Origin: Pisaster brevispinus
Lineage: Eukaryota > Echinodermata > Asteroidea > Forcipulatida > Asteriidae
Assembly: GCA_023634235.1 (NCBI GenBank)
Contig: JAMKCF010000022.1
Location: forward strand, 3,402,541 to 3,466,540
Direction of reading: 5' to 3'
DNA length: 64,000 nucleotides
The position numbers and the translations under genes were made by a program. Below the pieces are notes generated by a model. That model ran no database searches and was not told where the DNA came from. It saw only the letters and a list, made by a program, of their open reading frames with translations. Positions 10,592 through 23,672 of the stretch are shown piece by piece (position 1 is the stretch's first letter; each line of letters opens with the position of its first letter).

Positions 10592-13419
10592 TTCTTTGTT
10601 TCCACCTAAATCCCATAACATTTGTACACGTTTTTTGTATACACCAAATATCCTAATGTTTAAATATGAAGGGGTTTGGTCATATATCAAATTGAAGCTT
10701 AGTTCATAAACTTAACATTTATTGTGATAGTTGTTAAAATTCTTAATTAATTAGCCACTTTAGAGCGAGGTGAATATTTAATTAGCCAGCCTTGTAAGCA
10801 CCATATCTCAAAAAGTATACCGCCGATCGTCAAACTTTTTTTAGTTTTAGACTTATGAGATACTGTAGATGTGCTTTCCGGCCTAAAACAACGAACGACG
10901 TCATAATGACGTCATTTATTGCGCATTTTCGCCCGTGCACAAAACACATGGAGATAGTGGAATCAAATCCGACTTCTAGAAACATATTTTTTCAATTAAG
11001 CTCAAATTTAACGTCCTAGATACACAAATCTTTCTTAAAACAAGAAAGATTTTATTGAACCTCAGTTTAAAAGCATCAAAACTTACCAAAACATTGTCAG
11101 TAAAAAAACCCCCAAATTCTCAGGCAAATTTAACGCCACGGGTACTTTGCCTATAATCTGTGAGTTTATAAATAAAAAAGAGTCAAGCGTTAATTTTTTT
11201 AACAAATGAGGGCGCTATACCAGTTTAACGGCGCTCTTGCTTGCTTTTTAAAAAACTTGATCAAGTCCTACCCATTTGTGACCCGTGTTTTTGCGTTGTT
11301 TGTATGTAGAGTGTATTATAAAGAGTCATTCCTGCGCCGACTAACGCAAGTCTACTTTCATTCGCAAGAATCGAGTTGTCTTGCTCTCAGCGCAGAGCGT
11401 CGTGTGTCCGCTCAGATCTTATCGTTACTCAGGTATCAGCAGCGTGAACGTAGAAAAATAGAACGCCGTGTGTAGGACGATGTTGCCCGCGTAGCAGACT
11501 TGTCCGCGCTTGGGTCCCGTTCACCGGAAAACGATCTTTTAGGTTTCTTATGCAAACGCATTACTTGAAGCTCAATCGTGAAGGAAACGAGGCTACCCAT
11601 TCGCCTGAAACCACGTTTTTAAGGTTCTTGTGCGAACGCATTACTTTGGGAAATCACCGTCTAGCAGACAAAACACTTGGTGGGGATGCAATAGGGCAAG
11701 AATTAGAGCTGAGTGGGGAAATAATGTATAAAAACATAAAATTACCTTTTCCATGGCTATAGGGTCAGTGTTGGATTTGGGGTCAAAAGCCAAAATTAAC
11801 AATAACTCATGTCCCATACATTTTTTACTATTCATGCCATACGTAAATAACATACTCGATCGGTAATAAAGGGCACACAAAGTTTTACAATTACGATTTT
11901 AATACAACAGCATTTAGCTTTAAATTAAGCCTGTGCATAAAATTTACAAAAAACGACCGTGCACGGATGAATACACCTGCCTGAGATTTGGAAGTTTACA
12001 CGGCATAAACGTTTTATGAATGAACATCGAAATGGTACTATCATTCATAAGTACCGAAATGGTACTATCATTCATTCGATTTTGAATAAGCGAATTGATT
12101 CCAAATAAGCGAATTGATACCGAATAAGCCATTAGATTTTAAATAAGCAAACTGATTTCAAATGAGCGAAATTATTCCGAGTAAGCAAATTGATTCTGAA
12201 TAAGCGTTTTAATTCTGAATATGCGAATTGATTCTGAATAAGCAAATTGATTTAGAATGAGCGAAATTAATCCGAGTAAGCGAATTGATTCTGAATAAGC
12301 GTTTTAATTCTGAATAAGCGAATTGATTTCGAATAAGCGAATTGATACCAATAAGCGAATTGATTTTGAATAAGCGAATTGATTCCGAATAAGCCATTCC
12401 GTAAAAGCAACAGTGCACGGATGAATACACCTGCCTGAGATTTGGAAGTTTACACGGCATACACATTTTATGAATGAACATCGAAATGGTACTATCATTC
12501 ATGCGTCTTGTGATGAATCATTGAATGATGTAGTGTTAAGTGTATTTAAAGAAACTTCACAATCTTTATCAACAAGCATAATGCTTACGACTTGGCGAAA
12601 TGGTTATGAATAGGCAAAATGGTTATGAATCAGCAATGATTCTGAATAAGCAAATTGATTTTGAATGAGCGAAATTATTCCGAGTAAGCAAATTGATTGT
12701 GAAAAAGCGTTTTGATTCTGAATAAGCGAATTTATTCAGAATAAGCGAATTGATTCCAAATAAGTGATTTGAGTTTGAATAAGCGAATTGATTCCGAATA
12801 AGCGATTTGATTTTGAATAAGCAAATTCATAGTAAATGTTTAGCAATTTTCGATTGAATTGTTTTATGCTTATCCGAACCGTAAAAGTGTAAACGTTTAA
12901 CCGGTTAATCGGCTGGTTAACCGTGTAACCGTCACAGGATTGGTATACATGCTAGCTTGTGAGACCTGTTCCTCGATAACAAAATTTAGAGTAAAAAAAG
13001 CCGTTAACACAACTGCGCTTGTGATAAAAAACATTGCCTCTGCAGTGCAACATCTCAAGAACTACACAACCCATGTACATGTTCTTTTCAGTTATAGACC
13101 CTTCAAGCATTGAAGACTGAACTTAGGATACCGTGACCCCATGTTAACCTTTACTTCCGGGTCAACCGAAAGTGGGACCATATATCTCAAGAACTACACA
13201 ACCCATGTTCAATTTCTTTTCAGTTATAAACCTTTTGAGCATTGAAGATAAGCCTTGGGTTACCGTGACCCCATGTTGACCTTTACTTCTGAGTCAACCA
13301 GAAGTGGGACCATATCGTTCAATCTTGAACTTAGGCTCATTTTAAATGTCTGGATCGTTTAATCAAAGCAAAACAAAACGGAACAGCTTTGTGTTTGTTC
13401 ACAAACACCTAATGTCTAG
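10592..13419 (+). mobile_element. Helitron-like non-autonomous element, unit P2
   Basis: Same organisation as P1, joined to it through a T-rich TTATT tract (10565-10591). CTAG at 13416-13419 is followed by T. The cargo frame starts at 11206 but stops early at about 11473 because TGG has become TAG; otherwise the surrounding sequence is nearly unchanged. Confidence 0.75.
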
Positions 13420-13431
13420 TTATTATTATTA

Positions 13432-16336
13432 TTCTTTGTTTCCACCTAAATCCCATAACATTTGTACACGTTTTTTGTATACACCAAATATCCTAATGTT
13501 TAAATATGAAGGGGTTTGGTCATATATCAAATTGAAGCTTAGTACATAAACTTAACATTTATTGTGATAGTTGTTAAAATTCTTAATTAATTAGCCACTT
13601 TAGAGCGAGGTGAATATTTAATTAGCCAGCCTTGTAAGCACCATATCTCAAAAAGTATACCGCCGATCGTCAAACTTTTTTTAGTTTTAGACTTATGAGA
13701 TACTGTAGATGTGCTTTCCGGCCTAAAACAACGAACGACGTCATAATGACGTCATTTATTGCGCATTTTCGCCCGTGCACAAAACACATGGAGATAGTGG
13801 AATCAAATCCGACTTCTAGAAACATATTTTTTCAATTGAGCTCAAATTTAACGTCCTAGATTACACAAATGTTTCTTAAAACAAGAAAGATTTTATTGAA
13901 CTTCAGTTTAAAAGCATCAAAACTTACCAAAACATTGTCAGTAAAAAAAACCCCAAATTCTCAGGCAAATTTAACGCCACGGGTACTTTGCCTATAATCT
14001 GTGAGTTTATAAATAAAAAAGGAGTCAAGCTCTAATTTTTTTAAACAAATGAGGGCGCTATACCAGTTTAACGGCGCTCTTGCTTGCTTTTTTAAAAACT
14101 TGATCAAGTCCTACCCATTTGTGACCCGTGTTTTTGCGTTGTTTGTATAAGAGTGTATTATAAAGAGTCATTCCTGCGCCGACTAACGCAAGTCTACTTT
14201 CATTCACAAGAATCGAGTTGTCTTGCTCTCAGCGCAGAGCGTCGTGTGTCCGCTCAGATCTTATCGTTACTCAGGTATCAGCAGCGTGAACGTAGAAAAA
14301 TAGAACGCCGTGTGTGGGACGACGTTGCCCGCGTAGCAGACTTGTCCGCGTTTGGGTCCCGTTCACCGGAAAACGATCTTTTAGGTTTCTTATGCAAACG
14401 CATTACTTGAAGCACAATCGTGAAGGAAACAAGGCTACCCATTCGCCTGAAACCACGTTTTTAAGGTTCTTGTGCGAACGCATTACTTTGGGAAATCACC
14501 GTCTAGCAGACAAAACACTTGGTGGGGATGCAATAGGGCAAGAATTAGAGCTGAGTGGGGAAATAATGTATAAAAACGTGAAATTACCTTTTCCATGGCT
14601 ATAGGGTCAGTGTTGGATTTGGGGTCAAAAGCCAAAATTAACAATAACTCATGTCCCATAAATTTTTTACTATTCATGCCATACGAAAATAACAAACTCG
14701 ATCGGTAATAAAGGGCACACAAAGTTTTACAATTACGATTTTAATACAACAGCATTTAGCTTTAAATTAAGCCTGTGCATAAAATTTACAAAAAACGACC
14801 GTGCACGGATGAATACACCTGCCTGAGATTTGGAAGTTTACACGGCATAAACGTTTTATGAATGAACATCGAAATGGTACTATCATTCATAAGTACCGAA
14901 ATGGTACTATCATTCATTCTATTTTGAGTAAGCGAATTGATTCCAAATAAGCGAATTGATACCGAATAAGCCATTTGATTTTAAATAAGCAAATTGATTT
15001 CAAATGAGCGAAATTATTCCGAGTAAGCAAATTGATTCTGAATAAGCATTTTAATTCTGAATATGCGAATTGATTCTGAATAAGCAAATTGATTTAGAAT
15101 GAGCGAAATTAATCCGAGTTAGCGAATTGATTCTGAATAAGCGTTTTAATTCTGAATAAGCGAATTGATTTCGAAAGAGCGAATTGATACCAATAAGCGA
15201 ATTGATTTCGAATAAGCGAATTGATACCAATAAGCGAATTGATTTTGAATAAGCGAATTGATTCCGAATAAGCCATACCGTAAAAGCAACCGTGCATGGA
15301 TGAATACACCTGCCTGAGATTTGGAAGTTTACACGGCATACACATTTTATGAATGAACATCGAAATGGTACTATCATTCATGCGTCTTGTGATGAATCAT
15401 TGAATGATGTAGTGTTAAGTGTATTTAAAGAAACTTCACAATCTTTATCAACAAGCATAATGCTTACGACTTGGCGAAATGGTTACGAATAGGCAAAATG
15501 GTTATGAATCAGCAATGATTCTGAATAAGCAAATTGATTTTGAATGAGCGAAATTATTCCGAGTAAGCTAATTGATTGTGAATAAGCATTTTGATTCTGA
15601 ATAAGCGAATTGATTCCGAATAAGCGATTTGATTTTGAATAAGCAAATTCATAGTCAATGTTTAGCAATTTTCGATTCAATTGTTTTATGCTTATCCGAA
15701 CTGTAAAAATGTAAACGTTTAACCGGTTGATCGGTTGGTTAACCGTGTAACCGTCACAGGATTGGTATACATGCTAGCTTGTAAGACCTGTTCCTCGATA
15801 ACAAAATTTAGAGTAAAAAACATTGCCTCTGCAGTGCATTATCTCAAGAACTACACAACCCATGTACATGTTCTTTTCAGTTATAGACCCTTCGAGCATT
15901 GAAGACTGAACTTAGGATACCGTGACCCCATGTTAACCTTTACTTCCGGGTCAACCGAAAGTGGGACCATATCTCAAGAACTACACAACCCATTTTCAAT
16001 TTATTTTCAGTGATAGAATCTTTGGGCATTGAAGATTAGCCATGTGTTACCGTGACCCAATGTTGACCTTTACTTCTGGGTAAACCGGAAGTGAGACCAT
16101 ATCTCAAGAACTACTCAGCCGATTTTCAATTTTTTTTCAGTTTTAAACCCTTTGAGCATTGAAGATAAGCCTTGGGTTACCCTAACCCCATGTTGACCTT
16201 TACTTCCGGGTCAACCGGAAGTGGAACCATATCGTTCAATCTTGAACTTAGGCTCATTTTAAATGTCTGGATCGTTTAATCAAAGCAAAACAAAACGGAA
16301 CAGCTTTGTGTTTGTTCACAAACACCTAATGTCTAG
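13432..16336 (+). mobile_element. Helitron-like non-autonomous element, unit P3
   Basis: Same organisation as P1. The junction to P2 is only (TTA)n of about 12 nt. The cargo frame has lost the first part: the triplet change around 14150 closes the upstream frame, leaving 14153-14410. The first 19 bp satellite block is expanded and the second is shorter. The ~130 bp tract has an extra unit (15840-16240). CTAG at 16333-16336, then T. Confidence 0.75.
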
Positions 16337-16348
16337 TTATTATTATTA

Positions 16349-19173
16349 TTCTTTGTTTTCACCTAAATCCCATAACATTTGTACACGTTTTTTGTATACA
16401 CCAAATATCCTAATGTTTAAATATGAAGGGGTTTGGTCATATATCAAATTGAAGCTTAGTACATAAACTTAACATTTATTGTGATAGTTGTTAAAATTCT
16501 TAATTAATTAGCCACTTTGGAGCGAGGTGAATATTTAATTAGCCAGCCTTGTAAGCACCATATCTCAAAAAGTATACCGCCGATCGTCAAACTTTTTTTA
16601 GTTTTAGACTTATGAGATACTGTAGATGTGCTTTCCGGCCTAAAACAACGAACGACGTCATAATGACGTCATTTATTGCGCATTTTCGCCCGTGCACAAA
16701 ACACATGGAGATAGTGGAATCAAATCCGACTTCTAGAAACATATTTTTTCAATTGAGCTCAAATTTAACGTCCTAGATTACACAAATGTTTCTTAAAACA
16801 AGAAAGATTTTATTGAAATTCAGTTTAAAAGCATCAAAACTCACCAAAACATTGTCAGTAAAAAAAACCCCAAATTCTCAGGCAAATTTAACGCCACGGG
16901 TACTTTGCCTATAATCTGTGAGTTTATAAATAAAAAAGGAGTCAAGCTCTAATTTTTTTAACAAATGAGGGCGCTATACCAGTTTAACGGCGCTCTTGCT
17001 TGCTTTTTAAAAAACTTGATCAAGTCCTACCCATTTGTGACCCGTGTTTTTGCGTTGTTTGTATGTAGAGTGTATTATAAAGAGTCATTCCTGCGCCGAC
17101 TAACGCAAGTCTACTTTCATTCACAAGAATCGAGTTGTCTTGCTCTCAGCGCAGAGCGTCGTGTGTCCGCTCAGATCTTATCGTTACTCAGGTATCAGCA
17201 GCGTGAACGTAGAAAAATAGAACGCCGTGTGTGGGACGATGTTGCCCGCGTAGCAGACTTGTCCGCGCTTGGGTCCGTTCACCGGAAAACGATCTTTTAG
17301 GTTTCTTATGCAAACGCATTACTTGAAGCTCAATCGTGAAGGAAACAAGGCTACCCATTCGCCTGAAACCACGTTTTTAAGGTTCTTGTGCGAACGCATT
17401 ACTTTGGGAAATCACCGTCTAGCAGACAAAACACTTGGTGGGGATGCAATAGGGCAAGAATTAGAGCTGAGTGGGGAAATAATGTATAAAAACGTGAAAT
17501 TACCTTTTCCATGGCTATAGGGTCAGTGTTGGATTTGGGGTCAAAAGCCAAAATTAACAATAACTCATGTCCCATAAATTTTTTACTATTCATGCCATAC
17601 GAAAATAACGTACTCGATCGGTAATAAAGGGCACACAAAGTTTTACAATTACGATTATAATACAACAGCATTTAGCTTTAAATTAAGCCTGTGCATAAAA
17701 TTTACAAAAAACGACCGTGCACGGATGAATACACCTGCCTGAGATATGGAAGTTTACACGGCATAAACGTTTTATGAATGAACATCGAAATGGTACTATC
17801 ATTCATAAGTACCGAAATGGTACTATCATTCATTCGATTTTGAATAAGCGAATTGATTCCAAATAAGCGAATTGATACCGAATAAGCCATTAGATTTTAA
17901 ATAAGCAAACTGATTTCAAATGAGCGAAATTATTCGAGTAAGCAAATTGATTCTGAATAAGCGTTTTAATTCTGAATATGCGAATTGATTCTGAATAAGC
18001 AAATTGATTTAGAATGAGCGAAATTAATCCGAGTAAGCGAATCGATTCTGAATAAGCGTTTTAATTCTGAATAAGCGAATTGATTTCGAATAAGCGAATT
18101 GATACCAATAAGCGAATTGATTTTGAATAAGCGAATTGATTCCGAATAAGCCATTCCGTAAAAGCAACAGTGCACGGATGAATACACCTGCCTGAGATTT
18201 GGAAGTTTACACGGCATACACATTTTATGAATGAACATCGAAATGGTACTATCATTCATGCGTCTTGTGATGAATCATTGAATGATGTAGTGTTAAGTGT
18301 ATTTAAAGAAACTTCACAATCTTTATCAACAAGCATAATGCTTACGACTTGGCGAAATGGTTATGAATAGGCAAAACGGTTATGAATCAGCAATGATTCT
18401 GAATAAGCAAATTGATTTTGAATGAGCGAAATTATTCCGAGTAAGCAAATTGATTGTGAAAAAGCGTTTTGATTCTGAATAAGCGAATTTATTCAGAATA
18501 AGCGAATTGATTCCAAATAAGTGATTTGAGTTTGAATAAGCGAATTGATTCTGAATAAGCGATTTGATTTTGAATAAGCAAATTCATAGTCAATGTTTAG
18601 CAATTTTCGATTGAATTGTTTTATGCTTATCCGAACCGTAAAAATGTAAACGTTTAATCGGTTGATCACCGGTTAACCGTGTAACCGTCACAGGATTGGT
18701 ACACATGCTAGCTTGTGAGACCTGTTCCTCGATAACAAAATTTAGAGTAAAAAAAGCCGTTAACACAACTGCGCTTGTGATAAAAAACATTGCCTCTGCA
18801 GTACAACATCTCAAGAACTACACAACCCATGTACATGTTCTTTTCAGTTATAGACCCTTCAAGCATTGAAGACTGAACTTAGGATACCGTGACCCCATGT
18901 TAACCTTTACTTCCGGGTCAACCGAAAGTGGGACCACATCTCAAGAACTACACAACCCATGTTCAATTTCTTTTCAGTTATAAACCTTTTGAGCATTGAA
19001 GATAAGCCTTGGGTTACCGTGACCCCATGTTGACCTTTACTTCTGAGTCAACCGGAAGTGGGACCATATCGTTCAATCTTGAACTTAGGCTCATTTTAAA
19101 TGTCTGGATCGTTTAATCAAAGCAAAACAAAACGGAACAGCTTTGTGTTTGTTCACAAACACCTAATGTCTAG
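16349..19173 (+). mobile_element. Helitron-like non-autonomous element, unit P4, right end of the left array
   Basis: Same organisation as P1. The cargo frame (16965-17300) is shifted by loss of one base around 17276. The 3' end CTAG at 19170-19173 is followed by TTTTACTTTG, the unique flank, so this is the true right end of the array and shows CTAG|T directly. Confidence 0.75.
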
Positions 19174-19335
19174 TTTTACTTTGATATGTTTTGTTTTACA
19201 ATCTTTTGGTTTGTTAAGTTTTTGGGACGATCTTTGGATGTCGAAGAACGTTCTTATGGCATCGGACCTTTGGCTAGCTCACATTGGTCTGCTATGAGTC
19301 TCTTTTATAACGATTAGATCATTCAGCCCAACACA

Positions 19336-19481
19336 TAGTCTTTGCAACGCTAGTTTGTATTGATTAGTCACCGTAGGACGCAACATCGACTGACTCGGAG
19401 GGACTGGGCAAGTCTACAAAACTGGATGTGCTGCGATATCGGTGACTACGTGAACACATCGAACGTCGCCAATCAAGACTA
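19336..19481 (+). mobile_element. Short MITE with a 9 bp target duplication
   Basis: Begins TAGTC and ends GACTA; the right arm CGTCGCCAATCAAGACTA matches that of the longer copy at 29.74-29.99 kb, and the left arm is decayed. It is flanked on both sides by the identical CCCAACACA (19327-19335 and 19482-19490). A 9 bp duplication suggests a Mutator-like mobiliser, but no transposase is present. Confidence 0.75.
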
Positions 19482-19689
19482 CCCAACACAAATGACAAGG
19501 TGATGGGCTAATCTTTGACCATAGAAAATACAGTTTTGTGTGGATTGGACTGTGGTGTGTAGCTCGGTTGTCTACGCATAACTTTCTGATAGGTGGATAT
19601 GCAGACCAATCCCCATACCTTGCCATAATTACGCACATAAAGAGACTACCATAAGTCTACTCATAACCTGCATATTAGATGTCACGTAA

Positions 19690-20185
19690 ATTTGACACAA
19701 CTGCTAAAGTTGATCACCGATCGCGAAAGACCATCACCGATCGCGAATATGCATCAACGATTGCTAAAGTTGATCACCGATCGCGAAAGACCATCACCGA
19801 TCGTGATACATCACCGATCGTGATACATCACCGATTGCTAAAGTTGATCACCGATCGCAAAAGACCATCACCGATCGTGATACATCACCGATTGCTAAAG
19901 ATGATCACCGAGCACGTTAGACCATCACCGATTCAAAATTTGATCACCGGTTGTAAAAGACCATCACCGATCGCGAATATGCATCAACGATTGCTAAAGT
20001 TGATCACCGATCGCAAAAGACCATCACCGATCGTGATACATCACCGATTGCTAAAGTTGATTACCGATCGCGTTAGACCATCACCGATCGTGATACATCA
20101 CCGATTGCTAAAGATGATCACCGATCGCGTTAGACCATCACCGATTCAAAATTTGATCACCGGTTGTAAAAGACCATCACCGATT
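19690..20185. repeat. Higher-order tandem repeat built on GATCACCGATCG
   Basis: Short motifs GATCACCGATCGCGAAAGA, CCATCACCGATCGTGATACA and TCACCGATTGCTAAAG alternate in larger blocks; the block at about 19800-19980 is largely repeated at 19980-20180. The 191-residue plus-strand frame at 19679-20254 (KVDHRSRKTITDR, IVIHHRLLK) is a translation of this repeat and shows no sign of being a gene. Confidence 0.85.
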
Positions 20186-20254
20186 ATTAAATGCCTCTTT
20201 GGCGTTCCATACGAAACAAACTCATGCAGTTCCATCACAGTATTACTGCACTGA

Positions 20255-21770
20255 CAACAAAGATACGAGACAACGCTGCATGTTTTTTTTGGAAAAGACA
20301 CCCTTTTTAGGAGTTCCTGTTGGAAATTTCACATATTATCTGAACGTAGATTAACAGGGAAGTGACTCAGGAAAGATATTGGCCCATGTCTTCCATTATT
20401 CTAATATAAACATGTGAAAAATGTTACCTTTTAAGTGTAAACCGGAGAGGCCCTGTGCCAGTCTATATGACGCATCCCAGCTAGCATATAGCCAGTCAAT
20501 TCGTCCCCAGCGAAGAGACCCTTCTTATACAAACTCGCCTCTCTCAAAGTCGCCCCCTCATACAAACTCACTGTATACCTCACAAACTCGCCCGACAGAG
20601 TCACCCCAGACAAAGTCGCCCCGTGTTTGTTTTTGTTTTTTGGTGTTTTTTTCGCGATTTAAAGCCATTTCACAAAGTGTTCTGTTAGCGGCTGGAGCGG
20701 CTCTAAATCTGTGAGTCGTTAAAAGGTGATAAAAAATAGGCCCCCTTAATACTTAAATTTAAAAACAAGTAAATAACAAACAAGTGTATCCTGGATTCAC
20801 CTTTCACATGTAGCGGGAACCGAAAAGAACTCCCCGCCTTTGAAATAAAAAACCAAGTAAGAGAATTCAAGATGTGATGAACAAAAACAGAAACTGTGAT
20901 TTATTTGAAGAAAAAAAATCACCAATCACAAGAAATGCACCATATATACTTCACTATGTTTACAATACCTATATAAATTAAAAGTTTGAAATATTACAAC
21001 ATGAGCTCAAATAAAAAAGGGCGGCAATTAAAATATGTATATTAAGGTGCGCAGTCCAAATCCGTCCTCAGATGGAAGAGCTTCACGTGTAATCTGGTAG
21101 ATGACGTCTTAATGGTAGACATCAAATAGATTTAAATAAGTCTCATGACTTGCGATAGTTTCGGTCTCAGATGTACGTGTACTGGATGGGCGATTTGGGC
21201 GTGTAGGTCGTAACCCCAGAAACACTGAGATCCAGTCATCTGGTCCTAAAATATGGTCCATAATCATAATACTCTTTACGAATACAAAAGAATCATTGGA
21301 CTTTACCTACAGTGTCCTGTGCTCTGTGCTTCAACTTTTGAGAAGATTTGACAAGTTTAGGCTTAAAGTTTGGTACTATTTGGCTTGGGAATGGGAGGAC
21401 TGCCCCATGGAAACTGACAGCGAGTCGGTTAGGGCTAAAGGCACATTTTCGGGGGTATTTTTTTTTCTATGGTAATTAGCAAACATTCCAAACGGCTGAC
21501 CTACCAAATAATATTGAAAGAAAGTTTAGTCGTCTGAAAATATATCTGATTGGTTTTCAAGAGGCTGAGAGACATTAAATGTTTGTTGAGTATTTTTGAA
21601 TAGTTACCTGTTTTAGCATTGGTTACTCTGGGAGTTTATTTAGTGTGGTGCACCCATATAGGGGACAGAATCTCCTGCCACACTGGTCTTCTGTGTGGCA
21701 AATTCCCTTAATCCAGTTGCTTTCGTGAAACACTCCGGCGTCAGTTGACGGTAATCCCCGGACACCGCGG
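20255..21770. other. Intergenic DNA, no gene seen
   Basis: Contains a short run of similar AAACTCGCC / AGTCGCCCC pieces at 20525-20625 and otherwise unique AT-rich sequence. The open frame at 20421-20714 covers these pieces and has no recognisable domain. Confidence 0.4.
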
Positions 21771-22059
21771 CTGTGTAGTGACCCACTTGGGTTATATTAA
21801 CCGTTTTTTGAGTGAGATAATATAACCGTAAACATGGCTTTCACTGGTTTTAAAACGAATGATTCAGACGTCATTTTGACAGATTTTCACGCTGCATTTT
21901 GAGAGTGCATATCGAAATCGCCAACTCCTCCACTGGATACCATCCCCGTGATTATTATAACCAATCGGGTGATATTTACCATTTGTTTATCCATTTCGAA
22001 ACAAATGAGGCCGCTGGCATGCGGAGTGGGTCAATATGGCCTACAAAAGAAATGGGCTA

Positions 22060-22880
22060 ATCTTAATAAGTAAGATTGTTTTTCCTGTTGATATTGTTTA
22101 TGTAATTGTTTAGGTATGTTCGATTGGTATTGTCTATTTCTTTTTCTTTTTGCAGTCCTTTTTGTTTATCTTTTGTCTCAAATTGTCTCGTTAAGTGCTC
22201 TTCAGGTTCTACTGTTTAGTGTTGACGAATACTATATTTAGCATTTTCGTCTTTTTTGGGGAGGGGGGTTCCTTGATGCATACTTTAAGTTAAAAAAATT
22301 AAACAAAAATAAAATGAAATAAAATAAAACACCAATGACAACTTCACACAAGCACTCACTTTTGTAACATCCTATTTGGACCATAATGTAGGGTCAGGCA
22401 TGTCTCAAAAGTGTCTCTTTGGTTTTAAGCCTTACGAGCTTATTTATAGTTTAGTCATAAAATTTATGACGGTTCACCCTTATACCTCTAGACTGTATTA
22501 AATGCTATGTACAACGCGGTATGAATGGCGTCATGATGACGTCACTAACTATTTGAAGAAAAAATAAACAAGCCAAAACAATAAACTTCTACGGTATCCA
22601 ACAAGAGCATAACAAACTTTGTTAAGATTGGATATGCACTGTTTGAAATATGGTGATTATAAAATTCAGATATGGTAGTTATAAGATTCAATATTCATGT
22701 AAAATAACCAAACAACATTAGCTATTTTTAAAGTTTATATCATCTGATTAATATTTTCTATCCTAAGGTTTGATATGACTCTTTCAAATTTTGTTTTGAG
22801 TATGACATTTGAAGGCGATCCTCGCTTATATATAGCGGTTCATTTCTCCATGGGTACATGGTGATAGGATGATCGATCCA
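22060..22880 (+). repeat. Dispersed ~0.8 kb repeat, copy A (partner at 61.1-61.9 kb)
   Basis: Shares its whole order with 61.1-61.9 kb: a T-rich LINE-3'-like part (GATTGGTATTGTCTATTTCT), an A-rich stretch, a paired GACGTCA motif, CTACGGTATCCAACAAGAGC, ACAAACTTTGTTAAGAT, and GAGTATGACATTTGAAGG near the end. At 61 kb the copy lies directly behind the LINE, so the first ~230 bp may be the LINE 3' UTR. Confidence 0.65.
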
Positions 22881-23019
22881 TATAACTGATAAACATGAGG
22901 CTTCCCCACTTTATTGAAGTCAGATGCAATCCCCGTTGATTGAAGAGATGAATAACACATCAATCACAAAGTGCAGCACAACTTCACGTGAAGATTGAAG
23001 ACCTGTAAAAAAGAATCAA

Positions 23020-23640
23020 AGGAAATATTTCCTGTTAAAACATTGTGGGGTTTAATAACCCCACAAGGTTAAAACACCCCACAAGTACAGTTCCTCAGTA
23101 AAATTTACCCCTCAATGTCTATCTCCTACGCCCAGACAGACAGGCAAACAGACAAACAAACAGACAGACATCTTTAGGAGAGCTACATTGTGGGCTTTCC
23201 ACAAATCTGAGGTGTTGTCTATGATCCCTTTTCTTTAATCTTTCCTGTTAAAAACATTGTGGGGCTAAACAAAAAGGCCACAACTTCACATCCTACCTAA
23301 AACTCACCCCACAATGTATCTCTCGTCCGCCCAGCCCAACTGACAGACAGACATCTTTATGAGAGCAACATTGTGGGATTTCCCCACGTGTTGTCTATGA
23401 TCCATTTTCTTTAATCTTTTGTTAAAAACATTGTGGGGTCAACCCCACAATGTCAATACACCCCACAAGTACAGTTCCTACCTAAAACTCACCCACAATA
23501 TCTATCTCGTAAGCCAAAATAGACAGACAGGCAGACAGACAGACAGACAGACAGAAAGACAGACAGAAAAACAAACAGACAAACAAACAACAAACAAACA
23601 AACGAACAAACAAAACAAATACAAACATACATAGACACAG
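23020..23640. repeat. Tandem ~190 bp repeat with an ACATTGTGGGG hairpin, ending in (GACA)n
   Basis: Three units (about 23022, 23235 and 23412) each have ACATTGTGGGG, CCCCACAAGTACAGTTCCT or a variant, CTAAAACTCACCCCACAATG or similar, and a CAGACAGACA run. In the third unit ACATTGTGGGGT-CA-ACCCCACAATGT forms a perfect hairpin. A GACA/AAAC microsatellite fills 23520-23635. The overlapping open frame at 23419-23634 is repeat translation. Confidence 0.75.
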
Positions 23641-23672
23641 TCGAACCTATTGGACTACTTACCTACCCAAAG

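Noticed and set aside
9092..18600. Minus-strand proteins rich in FAYSKSIRLF / INSLIQNQ
   Set aside because: They translate the 19 bp minisatellite; frame and length change with repeat number.
19690..20185. CRISPR-like array
   Set aside because: Motifs are interleaved without unique spacers, and the genome is eukaryotic; this is a higher-order minisatellite. The same applies to the hairpin units at 50.9-51.3 kb, whose spacers are (AAT)n.
19679..20254. A 191-residue basic protein
   Set aside because: Entirely made of the GATCACCGATCG tandem repeat; no start context or homology.
21778..22034. Possible MITE with TGACCCACT / AGTGGGTCA ends
   Set aside because: Only about nine bases match at the ends, with no target duplication and no second copy in the window.
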